From positions 248,001-312,000 of the forward strand of contig JALMLS010000516.1 in the NCBI GenBank assembly GCA_038496445.1: 64,000 nt of DNA. Direction: 5' to 3'. Positions 13,702-24,939 of this stretch are shown piece after piece (the first letter of the stretch is position 1; every line of letters begins with the position of its first letter). The notes beneath the pieces are model-generated. The model saw only the letters and a program-made list of their open reading frames with translations. It was not told the origin of the DNA and did not search any database. Position numbers and translations under genes: made by a program. The stretch is from Trichosphaerium sp. ATCC 40318. Its lineage: Eukaryota > Discosea > Flabellinia > Trichosidae.

Positions 13702-14595
13702 ATGACGGAGCTTCTCAACTGGTCTTCAATGGCATTTTGCCTTAAACGCTTAAACAACCCTAAATGCACTTCAGACGCGAAAAGAATGAGGCTTTCGCTT
13801 TGTTGTAGTGTTTCATCAATGACTTTACATGATTTACCTTCAGAGCTCCAAAAACAGATATCAGAGTACAACGAACATGTGTTTAAAGCTTGGCACGTGC
13901 TTTCTAAAAAAGCAGCTACATCAACACGTTTCAATAAGAATTTAAGAAAAACTGGTAAATGGATTCGTTGGGATAAAGAAGGTTATCGTCGTGCAGAGTA
14001 TTGGATGCGTAATGGTTATAGGTATGGTACAGGAAAGCTTTTTTATAAAAATGGGATAGTTGAAGCTCGTGGTTTTTACGAAAATGGAAATTTAAATGGA
14101 AATTTAGACATTTTTTTCAAGAATGGTCAATTACTCAGACGAGTTGCTTATAAGGATAATATTTCTGTATCAAATAAAAAGTGGTATGATACGGGTAATC
14201 TTGAGTCTATTCAAATAGGAGGTTCTCACACGACATGGCATCAAAACGGTAATAAAAAATCAGAATTTTTAACGGACGAAAATTGTGATGGTGTGTTCAG
14301 AGAATGGCACGTGAATGGTGTGTTACGATCAAAAACTATTTACAAAAATGGTCTACGAGAGGGTGATGCTAAGAAGTGGCACTATAACGGACAATTAGCA
14401 CTTCATTGCACATTTAACCGAAACGTACATACTGGGGAAGCAAAAATGTGGTATTACTCCGGACAGCTTCACGCTGTATGTACGTATAAAAATGGTATAA
14501 GACATGGTATTTATAAGGCGTGGCATGTTGGAGGTAGACTGTATAGGCATTGTTACTACAGGCATGGCGTAGTGACGGAGGAGTTCTCGGTATAG
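13702..14595 (+). CDS. F-box plus MORN_2/YwqK-like repeat protein, intronless
   Basis: A single 297-codon exon in a region of multi-exon genes. An N-terminal F-box-like stretch, MTLHDLPSELQKQISEYNEH, starts at about residue 40 and could itself be the true start. From about residue 80 there are seven to eight repeats of about 23 residues, such as GTGKLFYKNGIVEARGFYENG and GDAKKWHYNGQLALHCTF. They follow the G-x-x-x-x-W/F-Y/H-x-N/S-G-x-L pattern of the YwqK/MORN_2 family. F-box proteins usually recruit substrates to SCF ubiquitin ligases; the repeat would be the binding surface. F-box/MORN_2 combinations are common in giant DNA viruses of amoebae (Pithovirus, Marseillevirus relatives), so lateral gain is possible. 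No decay is visible. Confidence 0.8.
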   Translation: MTELLNWSSMAFCLKRLNNPKCTSDAKRMRLSLCCSVSSMTLHDLPSELQKQISEYNEHVFKAWHVLSKKAATSTRFNKNLRKTGKWIRWDKEGYRRAEYWMRNGYRYGTGKLFYKNGIVEARGFYENGNLNGNLDIFFKNGQLLRRVAYKDNISVSNKKWYDTGNLESIQIGGSHTTWHQNGNKKSEFLTDENCDGVFREWHVNGVLRSKTIYKNGLREGDAKKWHYNGQLALHCTFNRNVHTGEAKMWYYSGQLHAVCTYKNGIRHGIYKAWHVGGRLYRHCYYRHGVVTEEFSV

Positions 14596-14765
14596 TACTT
14601 ATTGAGTCAATCGAGACAATTGTATAATAGTGTAAAAATAATAAAGAAAGTATCTTTCATTTAGACGCACCATTTAAAGAGTAAACGATGTTGACAGCAA
14701 AGTCATCGTTCAGCGAACTGTAGGCTTAAGTGGCGTTGCCGTGAACCAATATTTACTTTACTGAC

Positions 14766-15608
14766 ATGGGTGGTAAACAAGCAAAGAACCTTTGCGAAAG
14801 AGACAAAACATCAGAATGGTCAATGCTTCCCAACGAATTATTCGTTCAAATACTCTTAAAATCATCTGTTATGACTGCTTTAATGCTGAGTACGCTAGAA
14901 ACAGAAAGTTTGGACTTGTTCAAAACAAACTTGTTTTGGCTTTAAAAAATAATGTTATTAAGGTGGTACTTGTACTACACTACGCGATAGAACGCTCAAC
15001 AGCTACTTTTGGCAGAAGAAGTGCGTACAATCTTTTCACGTTCGAGATTCTTTAAAAGAACGCTTTCCATCATGGTACAACGTACGATGCTACTCAAATC
15101 TGTGCTTTGTAGTCGTTTTTGTTGATGTGGTGTATGTAGATGTATGTAAATTTGGCACGTGCTCAGAAACTGAATATTGCAGTTTACTCCAGCCGTATGC
15201 ACAATGAGTTGACGAATTTGTTCGATATTGAAGACATTATTGACCCAGGATCAATGTCTGTTGAAAGTAATTGTGGTCGAGCATTTGGAGAACGTGTTCA
15301 AGATGATTTTGTCAGACATTGTGTATGGTTTTTTTTTGAAAAGCTTACAATTTTTGTTGATGTTGATTGATCTTCTTACATAGGTTGTTATTTCTGGTAT
15401 CTATGCATTGTACAATGATAAGTTAGTTAACGTTGAAGTGTCTATGTATCACGAGTTCACTGGTACTCCTTACGTGATGAGCACTGGGTACACCATGTTT
15501 CAATTAAGCTGTTGTTATTTTACTGGCGACTTTTTCATTGTAACTCAATTACACGTGTCCCACTCTATTCATTTAAATCCACGACGGATATATATAACCG
15601 TAATCTGA
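14766..15608 (+). CDS. F-box protein, C-terminus unidentified
   Basis: It starts MGGKQAKNLCERDKTSEWSM and runs into an F-box, LPNELFVQILLKSSVMTALM. Further exons read YFWQKKCVQSFHVRDSLKER and LARAQKLNIAVYSSRMHNEL, then VVISGIYALYNDKLVNVEVS. The W-x-x-K-x following an F-box is typical of small F-box proteins. A GTACG...TATGTAG intron near 15090 keeps phase. The first intron (about 14940-15000) is not resolved because the reading frame shifts there. The C-terminal half is not recognised. It lies 170 bp after the F-box/MORN gene on the same strand. Confidence 0.5.
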
Positions 15609-15712
15609 TATTCTTATGAATATGGGAAACCCATTTATGTAGAACTTTGTCAAAAAAAAGTCGAAAATTCAGCACACTAATTATCCTATATTATGCCATA
15701 GGAACTATTTAG

Positions 15713-15746
15713 AAAGCCCCCCCTTTCAGGGGGGGTTTGGGGGGGC
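15713..15746. repeat. G/C-run inverted repeat (C7-TTTCA-G7-TTT-G7)
   Basis: Seven C are followed by a 5-nt spacer and seven G, with AAA and TTT flanks that extend the stem, then a second run of seven G. The same locus continues into GC-richer sequence (GGCGACTGAGCGCC near 15757). This is striking in an AT-rich background. It could form a hairpin, with either G run pairing, or a partial G-quadruplex. Function unknown. Confidence 0.7.
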
Positions 15747-15885
15747 AGAGCCTAGTGGCGACTGAGCGCCATAACCCAGTTGTCTCCCTTTGTGGCGAAC
15801 AGTTCAATATCACTTTGACATTTTTTCGACTTTTTTTTCGACATTTTAGTACACACCATGAATATAATCTAATTTTGTTTTTAAG

Positions 15886-16429
15886 GGCAGAACATGTGGT
15901 GTTAAGGCGTGTTAAACCTGACTTAATTTTTTGTGATACTTGGCTTTTTTTTGGATTCAACTTAAGGGTAAGTGTGGTCACTGGTGTTTGATTATTTTCT
16001 AACTGTTCTTGTTAATAAAGAGAATAAATACTGGAGAGGAGGAACAGTAATGATGAAGGTGTTTTTTTTGAGGATCAAATAGAAAATCAATATGGGCATC
16101 ATTTTAAGTTTTCAGATACTATTTTTCAAATTCTAGAGTCCCTAATATCTTGGTCTTATCAAAAAGAGTTAAAAGATGACGCCATGGATACAACACAATT
16201 AACTAGAGCACGTATAATCCAAAAGGTAAATAGTCAACTCCGAAATATTGTTTTTTTTTGTGGAAGCCATTGTTTTTTTAAGACTTATTCATAAAAGGGT
16301 CAAATCAAGATATGTATTTATCTCAATCCAAAGACATTTGAATACAAGCAATTTGGTTTACCTCAAGATGTATTGATATACCTCAAAGAAAAGAATTGGA
16401 TTACAACACCACCCATAAGAATTACTTAA
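15886..16429 (+). CDS. Unidentified multi-exon gene (5' end unresolved)
   Basis: Three exons read consistently: AEHVVLRRVKPDLIFCDTWL plus FFGF; then NDEGVFFEDQIENQYGHHFK ... ELKDDAMDTTQL; then GQIKICIYLNPKTFEYKQFG, ending PPIRIT. Introns lie at about 15967-16049 and 16226-16297. I recognise no domain. The upstream start is not clear: the open frame extends to about 15737, but the G/C hairpin lies just before it. It could be the 3' part of the F-box gene at 14766. It converges with the carrier gene, leaving about 110 bp between stop codons. Confidence 0.45.
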
Positions 16430-16536
16430 AAAAATGCCCAAACTTTGATAATGTCTCTTGGAGAATAAATACAAGAAGAGTAGGGATTTCACTTTTTCAC
16501 TACTGTGGTTTATTAAGTTATAAATCTCGGCTTTAT

Positions 16537-17932
16537 TTAAAACAACATCATTATTCCAGCTCCAAAGACACCATAAAAAATTTGACTAATAGAACCAGAC
16601 CAAAAAGCAGATATGCCCTACAACAGTAATCAATACCAAAAAAGAAAACAACTTTTACAAGTATAAGCACATACGCCTTTGTTGAATATTTGTTGTACAG
16701 CTTCACCATGACCTGTTTGGTGTACAATCTGATATCGCCTATTGAGAATAAAGTTAGACATGCTTGTTACCATGATTGGACAGTGACTATTGAAGATTAA
16801 ATGTCACTTACCTTATTGTGTCAAATGGGTAGCTTACTAAACCAGCAAGAACAGCAAAACCGTATGCACTAGCAAATAGCCTAACTCCATCTATTCCTTT
16901 CATATAGTACCTTGCTAAATCATACAACCAGAAATAAGCTGCTCGATAAACAAAGATACCAACAGCACTAGCAAAGTATCCCTACATTATTAGAATCACA
17001 ATCTATAAATAGAAAAGGGTTTTCTGCACAGTGATGTACTCACGTTGTATAGGTCGGTGAATTCGATGTATTGGTTGTTAATAGAAGGATCAGCAATTGC
17101 AGCAATGGATCTAAAAAGGAGATCAAATTATCAAAACTTCAATCTTGAAACTCTGTTTACAAAACTCTTACCTTGTATACAAAGCATCGATCCAATACAC
17201 TGCACCAAGCACGATAGATCCTTGTATTCCACCTATTTATATCGGTTATATTACTAAGAGCGATAGTTGACCCTAGACTTAGCATCGTCACAAAAAAAGT
17301 CTTTGGAATGGACGTTGTCAGTCCTAAAAATAATCACGTGCATTTGGATAAATGAGCTAAAATTAGCCTTGTAATATTCTTTTGGTTCAATTCTCAAATA
17401 CAAACAAAAAATGCAGTCTACTACTTATGATACTGTCAAAAAAAAAACTCAAGTGGACTGTGCGTAACAGTACTAGACTTCCTTTTAATACATTCTCAAT
17501 TTGGGACGCACCTGAGAGTGTGCTACGCATATTCTTGCTTGTCAAGTTTAGGTTATTCACAAGACTGACACAACAGTCCTTCAGGAACTTATTTTTAGTA
17601 GCGTACTTGTAAATTGTATTAGTTGGTTTCACTGGAGGTTTACGTACTGATGAAGTAAAATGTCGTCCAATCTTCATTAAAAAACCTGTCCACAGGGCTT
17701 GATACCCTCCGCCGTTCAGTACATCTGTCAGAATCGTATAATAACCGACAAAGCCTAAAATGGTTTACAAACGTCATAGTAGGCGTATTTATTACGCCTG
17801 AAGCTTACCTTCGTATTTTCCAAGGTTAACTTGCTTTATAATTCTAATAACCTCAAACGGCGCAGTCACAGCTTTACTTACTGCTCCAGACACGCCCGAA
17901 ATAAGCACCGATTCAAAAAACGACAAGGACAT
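16537..17932 (-). CDS. Mitochondrial ADP/ATP-carrier-like protein with degenerate signature
   Basis: Six or so exons. The N-terminal repeat reads MSLSFFESVLISGVSGAVSK then APFEVIRIIKQVNLGKYE, an ADP/ATP-carrier helix 1 with the P-x-E/D-x-x-R/K motif. The last third reads YRAAYFWLYDLARYYMKG and GFAVLAGLVSYPFDTIR, close to carrier helices 5 and 6. The final exon gives GISAFWSGSISQIFYGVFGA and ends IMMLF. The family's RRRMMM signature after DTVR is replaced by R/RYQIV. A Lys/Ser-rich insertion (RKPPVKPTNTIYKYATKNKF onward) lies after the first repeat. Its place would be the mitochondrial or related organelle inner membrane. Whether it exchanges adenine nucleotides is doubtful. Some junctions, including a possible GC donor near 17375, are tentative. 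Confidence 0.7.
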
Positions 17933-18493
17933 AGAATACAATGAACAGTCGCTGTTGTTGAACGTTTCAAGTCAGAACTTAACCAATAATATAAGTCAGT
18001 TCAATGAAAGTTAGCTAAAACCTGATCTACAGCATACACGCTTCTATTCCATGTATATTTAACTTCTAGGTTAAAAATAATATGGTACAAAAGCAACGAG
18101 GCAGGTTTGGAGGTAGACTTAACGTCTGGTGGCTCAAACAAAATGAATCTCATACTTTTCTTATTTTTTTCTGGTCGCATTGGTACTATTGCTACCTGGT
18201 TTATCGATGCATAAAATCACTCTATACCTCATGGTATTTCGAGCAGTGATCTCATTTTCTTCAGTGACGCCAATCCTTGGGCGAAATTGTACGAAGCCTA
18301 GTGCAAATAAACAATATTTCCCATTGTTTTTTTGTTGAGTAAGCTGTCTCTCCGACACTCTCTGGAGACGTGTAATCTCTCGTAGGGATTTACGCGATAG
18401 CATCACTGAATAGGCAAACTTTTCAAAATGTGGTGAGAGCAAATGGTAAAGTATAATAACTAGTTGTTGAATAGCATATTTTTTACTAACTAC
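17933..18493. other. Intergenic region between carrier and expansin genes
   Basis: No well-supported gene. A 93-codon minus-strand open frame (18161-18442; begins MLSPHFEKFAYSVMLSRKSL) has no recognisable domain and no intron signals. I treat it as unproven. Confidence 0.4.
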
Positions 18494-19808
18494 TTATACT
18501 AACAAGTACACGATAACTGACAATACTACATATACAATAAATGACGAAACTTTTGCTTTATGTCCGTGAGAACTAGCGCCACGCCCGGATGAGCGACTGA
18601 TAAATAGTTAGAAAAAACTACAACGCCAAAAATGACAACTTTAGGTGGGACAAATCACAAAACGCTACGTACCAATTATGTCTGCATCCTCTTGAGACAA
18701 GACTGAATAAACACATTAATTACGTATAACGTTACTATCGAAAGTACTTACCAATGATCATCAGAAGTACCACACCAGCCATACATAGAGCAACAAAGAT
18801 TATTGGCACATGGATTCTAAAAAAGAAAGTTAAGAAAAAAGAGTTTTTCCAAAAATTTTCTCGTTTTTTCGTACCCCTGCGTGGCAACCGAATATAGTTG
18901 CTGGTGTTGGAGTAGTAGTACTCATTGGTTGCGGAGGTGGTGTTGTAGGAGGTGGAGTGCCCGTAGGAGGAGTACCCATAGTAGGATTTTGCGGTGTCGA
19001 TGAGACTCTGAAGTTCTCGGCTGAATAAAAAGTTGCAAAAGTACCAGCGTTTGACACCAAGTTTGTTGCTTCGATAACATTATTTATAGCTCCATTCTGG
19101 GTGAACCTCATACTGATAGGGATATTATAAGGCTTCGTTCCACCATTACAGTAGTATTTTCCTCCATTTCTTGTACACTGAGCCCATCCTGAGGATGTCT
19201 TTATTTCAGCTTTATCAACAACACCATACCCAGCGACACGATCAAGTTTGAACTCATAGTACCATAGATTAGGTGACACTGTTGTCAATCGAATACCGCT
19301 AGTAAAGTCACATGATACTCTTCTGTATAGTACTTTAATACGGCCACAAGCAGCAGAAGCAATCTGTGGGTATGTCTCGATGTTGATATCAAAATTCTCG
19401 GCTGCGCCGGCAAGATCAACGCCTTCAACGATGATCGAGTCCGTGGTAGCGCAAGAACACTGTGCGTTTCCTATTGCAGACCCTCCGTCGCATTTTATCT
19501 CAAAGCATGTACCACATCCAGCTCCGCCGTCGTGAAGAGATGCGCTCAACGCCGTTATACGACCGAAAGGGAAAGAAGATGTAGGAAAAGGGTCGCTTGA
19601 CACAAAGTTTTCACAAGCGGTTGTCGAGCCTGTGAAATCGTGTTTCGTCGCGGTAGCTGGTTTCCAATCGCCAAGAGGTACAGCTAAAACAGTGATAACG
19701 TCAGAACAAGGAAATAAACCGCAGGTAGCTGTAAAATCACGTGCCAGTTGATATTATACAGAAATGTGCTAGTACAAGAGTAGTTAGATATACTAGTCTT
19801 GCTGTCAT
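18494..19808 (-). CDS. Secreted expansin with hevein-type chitin-binding module and C-terminal hydrophobic anchor
   Basis: The signal peptide is MTARLVYLTTLVLAHFCIIS. After an intron the mature protein begins VPLGDWKPATATKHDFTG. A double-psi beta-barrel domain follows (HDGGAGCGTCFEIKCDGG ... AACGRIKVLYRRVSC), then an expansin-type C-terminal beta domain (WYYEFKLDRVAGYGVVDKAE). A Pro/Thr linker leads to CHAG|NPCANNLCCSMYGWCGTS, a hevein/CBM18 pattern with CC-S-x-Y-G-W-C-G, completed across two small exons (DDHCLVSRGCRHNC). The last 20 residues are hydrophobic (SFIVYVVLSVIVYLLV), which suggests a GPI signal or membrane anchor. Expansins loosen polysaccharide networks without hydrolysis. The first intron has a GC donor, G|GCACGTG. 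Role inferred: remodelling of the organism's own wall or sheath, or of prey walls. Confidence 0.8.
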
Positions 19809-20410
19809 GTTGTTACGTCGTTGTAAAGTATAAAATAGTGATTCCAAACTATGACATATTAAGCCAATGTGCTACGTTTTAATTTGAGGACAATGCCAGC
19901 ACTATTTAAACAACATAAGGGAAAGAATACTTCATTTTTTCGTTGAGCTAAAAACGCTTTTCTCGCCTAAAGTTATCCTCATATACTACTAAAGTTTGTC
20001 GTTTATATTTCTACGTGCTTTTAAAAATTGCATCTTTGTGAAGCGTGCACAAAGGTGCAATTTTTTTCGCTAGCGGAGTAGGAGACAAAACACTTTTTTT
20101 TTTGTTTTTGTAAGAAACCTCAACATCATTTTGCACACGTGACCGCTTCATTTGTTGCACTACATACCTCAAGCTCGTACTTGCAGGTGTTGAGTTAGCA
20201 TGTAAGCATCAGCGCTATATTTGGATAGGTAAAAACAAGTTTCGCTTTCTTTCGCTAGCAAGACTGCACACAAACTGGAGTATTCTTTTAATAGGTGCTA
20301 ACCAGTTTTGAACACGTATAACAAACCCCTCCGCACCAAATTTGGTGATAGCACGTGCTCAACCAGATACTAATGTTGCAACAATGAAACTTTTTTTTTT
20401 TTTTTCGTTT
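19809..20410. other. Intergenic region with hairpin
   Basis: This region upstream of the expansin gene and downstream of filamin contains several T-tracts, CACGTG near 20139 and 20353, and the hairpin listed separately. No protein-coding gene is supported. Confidence 0.5.
20023..20067 (+). repeat. 17-bp stem-loop followed by T7
   Basis: AAAATTGCATCTTTGTG pairs with CACAAAGGTGCAATTTT across a loop of about 8 nt. The one non-Watson-Crick position is a T-G wobble. The right arm runs into seven T. It resembles a terminator or the end of a small pol III RNA, but no A/B box was identified upstream. Confidence 0.65.
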
Positions 20411-23400
20411 TTAACCAAAAACAACAGGGTTAATGACATAAGTGAATGGACTTCCTTTACAGTGCTCACCGTTAATCAAAAGAGAAATACTAAAACAAGA
20501 AATTAGTTCTACTAAACACCTAATACATCAAAAGTGGCTGTAAACCAAAAAAAAAATGAAGCGTAATTTTTACATCGACAAAATCCCTTCGGGTTGGTCT
20601 TAACGTACGTATAGCTTCCTGCAGGTGGTGAAAATTCAATAAAGTAAGTACCATCCTCACGATCAACAACATTAATACCCTCTAGTGGACCTAACAATGC
20701 TGTCAGCAATTGAAACAAAAAAAAAAGTTCAGGGTTACCTTCTTCACCAGCAACCGTTACTTCAACTTTATCACCACCTTGAGGCTTTTCTTCGCCTTCT
20801 GATGTTAGAGCTCGAACGACAACACGCTAACAGAGCATATAAGAACAACCAACGGTCTTAATTGTAATCTAACGTACCACTGTTTGTCCAACATCCATGT
20901 TACAATTCTCTCCCTTTGCGCTAGTCTCAACCTATTGAAAGCAAGTTTAAGAAAAACAGTGCCTTCATCTGAACCAACAAATGTTGACAAAAATAGGACG
21001 TACTTTCACTGTATAAGGGGATTCTGCCACGTCCATACCGTTCAATGTGACGGCACAGTTATATGTTTGTTCACCTTGCTCAGGCTTCCAATTGGCACTG
21101 TAAGTACCATCATTGTTATCTGTTAATTCAACGACTTGGTCGTTGAATGCTAGTGAGAATTCGTTACCACCTCGTGATAGTTGTACACCATCTAATAAAA
21201 AGTAAATAAACGTGATCTTTGAGGCTTTCATTGTCTTGTACCATCGTCTTTTGCGACAACAACAATGTCTAGGCTATTACAATCAAGTAACTTATCTGTT
21301 AACCCATTAACTTCACAATTCTTTAAAGCAGGACCTGAGGAAGAGGTTTAGACTTAATGGTTTAAACTTTAGTATAGTACCAGGTTGAACATCAACAACT
21401 AATGGTTCGCATTGTGATGATTCATCGCCAAATACTTTAACAGAGACTGCATGTTCTCCTTTGGCTTGTGGACTCCATGAAGCAACGATTTTATCATCTT
21501 CCTTTGTTACAGTAGCTGTAACACCCTCACCAGGACCTTCAACGCTAACTTCAACATCTTCAGGTTGTAACCGGTTCAAAGCTACACCTTCTTCATCTGT
21601 GACAGTCACAACGTGACGGACTAAGTCTCCTAGACTTACAGCATCTCCTCCGTCCAAGGATACAGTAGTTGTTTCTAATAAGGCATAAGAACAAACGTTG
21701 TAACAAAGTACAAAAAGTAATCAAAGAAATTTGAGTACCTGGTTTTGCTAGGATTGTGAATGGACAAGATGACATAGAAACGCCATCCAACTCAACTTTG
21801 ATTTCATGTTTACCATAATCAACACATGTATATGTTACATTATATGTACCATCGTTATTATCAACGACATTAGCAACAACAGGTCCTATAGAAAAGCATC
21901 AGAGAATATATCTTTTTTTGAAAGAAGCATACCTGTTGGGTTAGCAGTTTCTACTGCAACAGCAAAGGCATCTCCTCCGCTGACCTTTGGTGCACCTTTA
22001 AGGTCTACAGCTTTGATTACAAAGCTTGTTTCAGCGCCAACAATATGAGTGGGTTCTTCTACACCAGGGCCAGTAGCCGAAGAATTAGCAGCATCGGTAT
22101 CTAAAAAAAAATTAGCATTTCTTTACAACAATTTTTTATTTGCGTACCAGGTACAGCACATTCCACTGTGTATGGGGTATCACCAACAGGTTTATCGAAA
22201 TACAATAGCTATAAAGCAAGTAAGCACAATAAGATAAGGGGTTTGGATAAGTACCTCTACAGTGTATGCGCCTACAGATGGTGCTGTATAAACTGCCTAT
22301 GTATAAAATTACAGAGTTTTTTTTTGCGTTTACAAAGCTTACCGTTCGTTTATCGTCATCTTGGTTCCAGTATATATCAAGTGAGTTTCCTTCTTCATCT
22401 TTGACACTCATCTCAAAAGGATTCTCATCTAGCACCTTTCTGTTACCTTCCTAATAAGAAAAAATGAGAAATGATAAACCTGTATCTTGTAACAAAATGA
22501 CGTACAGCATCCTCTAGTATTACTGTAATATGTGCAGGTGTGTCTGGTACACATTTAGTTAATCCAGGACCCTAAAATAAAGGTTATTAATCTAAATAAA
22601 ATATATCACGTGATAAGTACCTCGCAAGAAGGTGTAAGTGCTTCTTCATCCTCAGCTTAAAAAATTATAAATTAAATCAATTACAAAACAAAAAGGTATT
22701 TCTTACATAACAGAAGATGAAGGTTTGTGGTTGTTGTAATGACGTTTCCTTCTACGCCAGCCTCTACAGTATACCAACCTGGTTTTGCAACTTCTGGCAT
22801 GTACTTAGCTGTGATGACGGATCCATCTTGCTCCAGTTGACACTTTTGTTTAAAAAGAGTTAGCGAATGGGTATTTATGTAATTTTCTGTTCACGTACGT
22901 CATCGACTACTTCACCATCAGGATCTTTAATTAAAAAGTCAACGAATAGAGTCAAATCTTCCTTTTCGATTGGTTCTCCTTTGCTGTCTTTGAGTTGTAA
23001 TTTGAACAAAGTAGGCTTTGGTTTTTCATCAACTGAGTGACATTGTTTTCGCTATCAAAAAGTTAGGTTATGCATGAACAAAGCTCCAGTCAAAGACTTT
23101 CAAAACAGCATAGAGCCAGGCACTGAGTGAGCTATGACTCTTGAAGTATAGTATAACGTTGTAAAAGGAAAAGGTCATCGCCAGTAAGAACGTGTAATTT
23201 ATTGCAATGCAATTACGTACCGGTTCATTATTGAATCCTGGACCAGTAATAACGCACTTTGATGTATCTGCACCAGAACCAGCTTGAAAGTGTATTAGTA
23301 TCTTACTTCGTAAGGTAATTTAATAATTCACTCACCATCTAATAGCTCTGCTTTTTGTTGAAAGTATGACAAGTATGTCAATAGAGATAAATCATCTGGA

Positions 23401-24751
23401 TTTTGTACCAAATCTAATAATAATAAAAAAAATGAGAATTTTGTTTATGATCTCTAAGAGACTCTGCTCTGGTTATGAAACTAACCAGTAGGTAACATGA
23501 GTTGTGGTATATTTAATTTATTCTCAGCAGCATCCATAGCACGTTGTGTATCTTCAATAGCATCATCCTTTGTACGTTGTAAGAAAAATCAAACAAAACA
23601 AACAAAAACAATAAAAAGAGGTACCTTTAATAAATCAAGAGGACAGCATCCTTTCTTCAAACTATCTGTGAGAGCTGCAAGTACTTTTCCGTTATTCCAA
23701 CTATAACATAAAAAATAAGTAACGCCTTCAAAGAGATACAGCAACAGTGACCGAACGACAAATTCAAAAAAAAAAAAAAAAAAGAAAACAATTAAAAGAC
23801 AAATAGGGTTGTCTATAGCTCTCTGAACGCAAAGTAATCAGGTAACGTGCCTTGTAGTAAGATTTTTACACTCTAAGCCATATGGAAGAACACGATTGTG
23901 GACCCACCTAGCATAAACGATAAGAATGTTTTGGGCACTCTAAAAACTTTGACGTACTCGACCACAACATGCTTTGCAGCTGCGCTACCAACCTGGTACC
24001 GTTGAATAAGAAGCCAAATTAAACCAAGGATGAGTTTAATCGTTCCAGAATAGATATCTTAGGGTGTATAAGTGAATTGCATGAAATTTGACGAAAAAGA
24101 AAAAAACAATCAAAAAAAAAAAGAACTTTCGTTCTCCGATTGCATTAAAAATATGTTTGTAGGCGTCAATTTAGAGCGTACCGTGTGATGAAATATTCAA
24201 TACGTAAATTCCTTGGTATTTTATGAATTTTAAGGCCTGAGAACGTTAGTTTGAAATAAAAATGTGTTGAGAGATTATTAGGAATATTTTAGACGTCATA
24301 AGACAATAAGAATCGTTTGTTCGATCATTTTCTCTAAAATAGAAATTTAGACTTAATCTTTGTACCTGTGTGATGTTTGAGAGTTTGTGTATCTTCATTT
24401 TTGGCTTAGGGCTCCATCTTGGTACTTTCTGTTCAGTAATCTGTTCTAGCAGCGTACAAAGTATAACGCCGCTTTGTAAGTCTCTTATTTTATAATTAGA
24501 CGCGTATTGATGAGCGATATCAAAGTTCTCTGACGCTTACAGTTCAAGATCATCAATAGTAAGTGAATGCTCTAGTAAGTGTTGATTGCACCACTGGGTA
24601 AACGTCTACTAGCGTAAGCGTACATTTTAGATAAAAAAGCTTTTATGGAGCGGTACAGGTACTCAGCAAAGCGTGTACGTACATGTTTTTGGGTTAGAAC
24701 CCATCCAGGTTGCTTTACTTCAGTCTTTGTTTCAGGCCTCACGTCTGCCAT
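20411..24751 (-). CDS. Gelation-factor-type filamin (tandem CH domains plus six Ig-filamin repeats)
   Basis: The start is MADVRPETKTEVKQPGWVL. CH1 is spread over short exons (TFTQWCNQHLLEHSLTIDDL, GVILCTLLEQITEQKVPRW, IKLILGLIWLLIQRYQ). CH2 includes SAWNNGKVLAALTDSLKKGC and TQRAMDAAENKLNIPQLMLP. Together they form an actin-binding domain. About six filamin repeats follow, e.g. NVVDNNDGTYNVTYT and LTDNNDGTYSANWKPEQGEQ, each ending in SP-x-T/V. The last repeat ends GSPFTYVINPVVFG and the stop. The layout matches Dictyostelium ABP-120. It would crosslink F-actin as a dimer, with the last repeat probably the dimerisation interface. More than 15 introns are needed and not all CH1/CH2 junctions were resolved. 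The start codon is 188 bp from that of the divergent VIT-VWA gene. Confidence 0.85.
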
Positions 24752-24939
24752 CTTTAACGAACCTCTGTTAGTATTTTTCTGTACCAGTGCCTGTTAGATG
24801 GTGTTAGTTACCTTTTGTTGCGAAGGTGGCAAGTTTTTGAAGTTAAGAAATTTCTGACTGCGAAACTTAATAGTTTGCGTACTAATAGCGTCTGGGCGGT
24901 TTCTTAACGCAGTTTATCGACTGTGAGCGATATTACCTT
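24752..24939. promoter_or_regulatory. Compact divergent promoter region
   Basis: Only 188 bp separate the filamin and VIT-VWA chimera start codons, so both promoters must lie here or in the first exons. No TATA-like element stands out, and no CACGTG is present. Confidence 0.4.

Noticed and set aside
18161-18442. 93-codon minus-strand open frame as a gene
   Set aside because: No recognisable domain, no splice signals, no start context, and it lies in the flank of the expansin gene.
23580-23800. A-rich tracts in the filamin gene as retroposon poly(A) tails
   Set aside because: They lie in introns with proper splice ends and have no flanking duplications.
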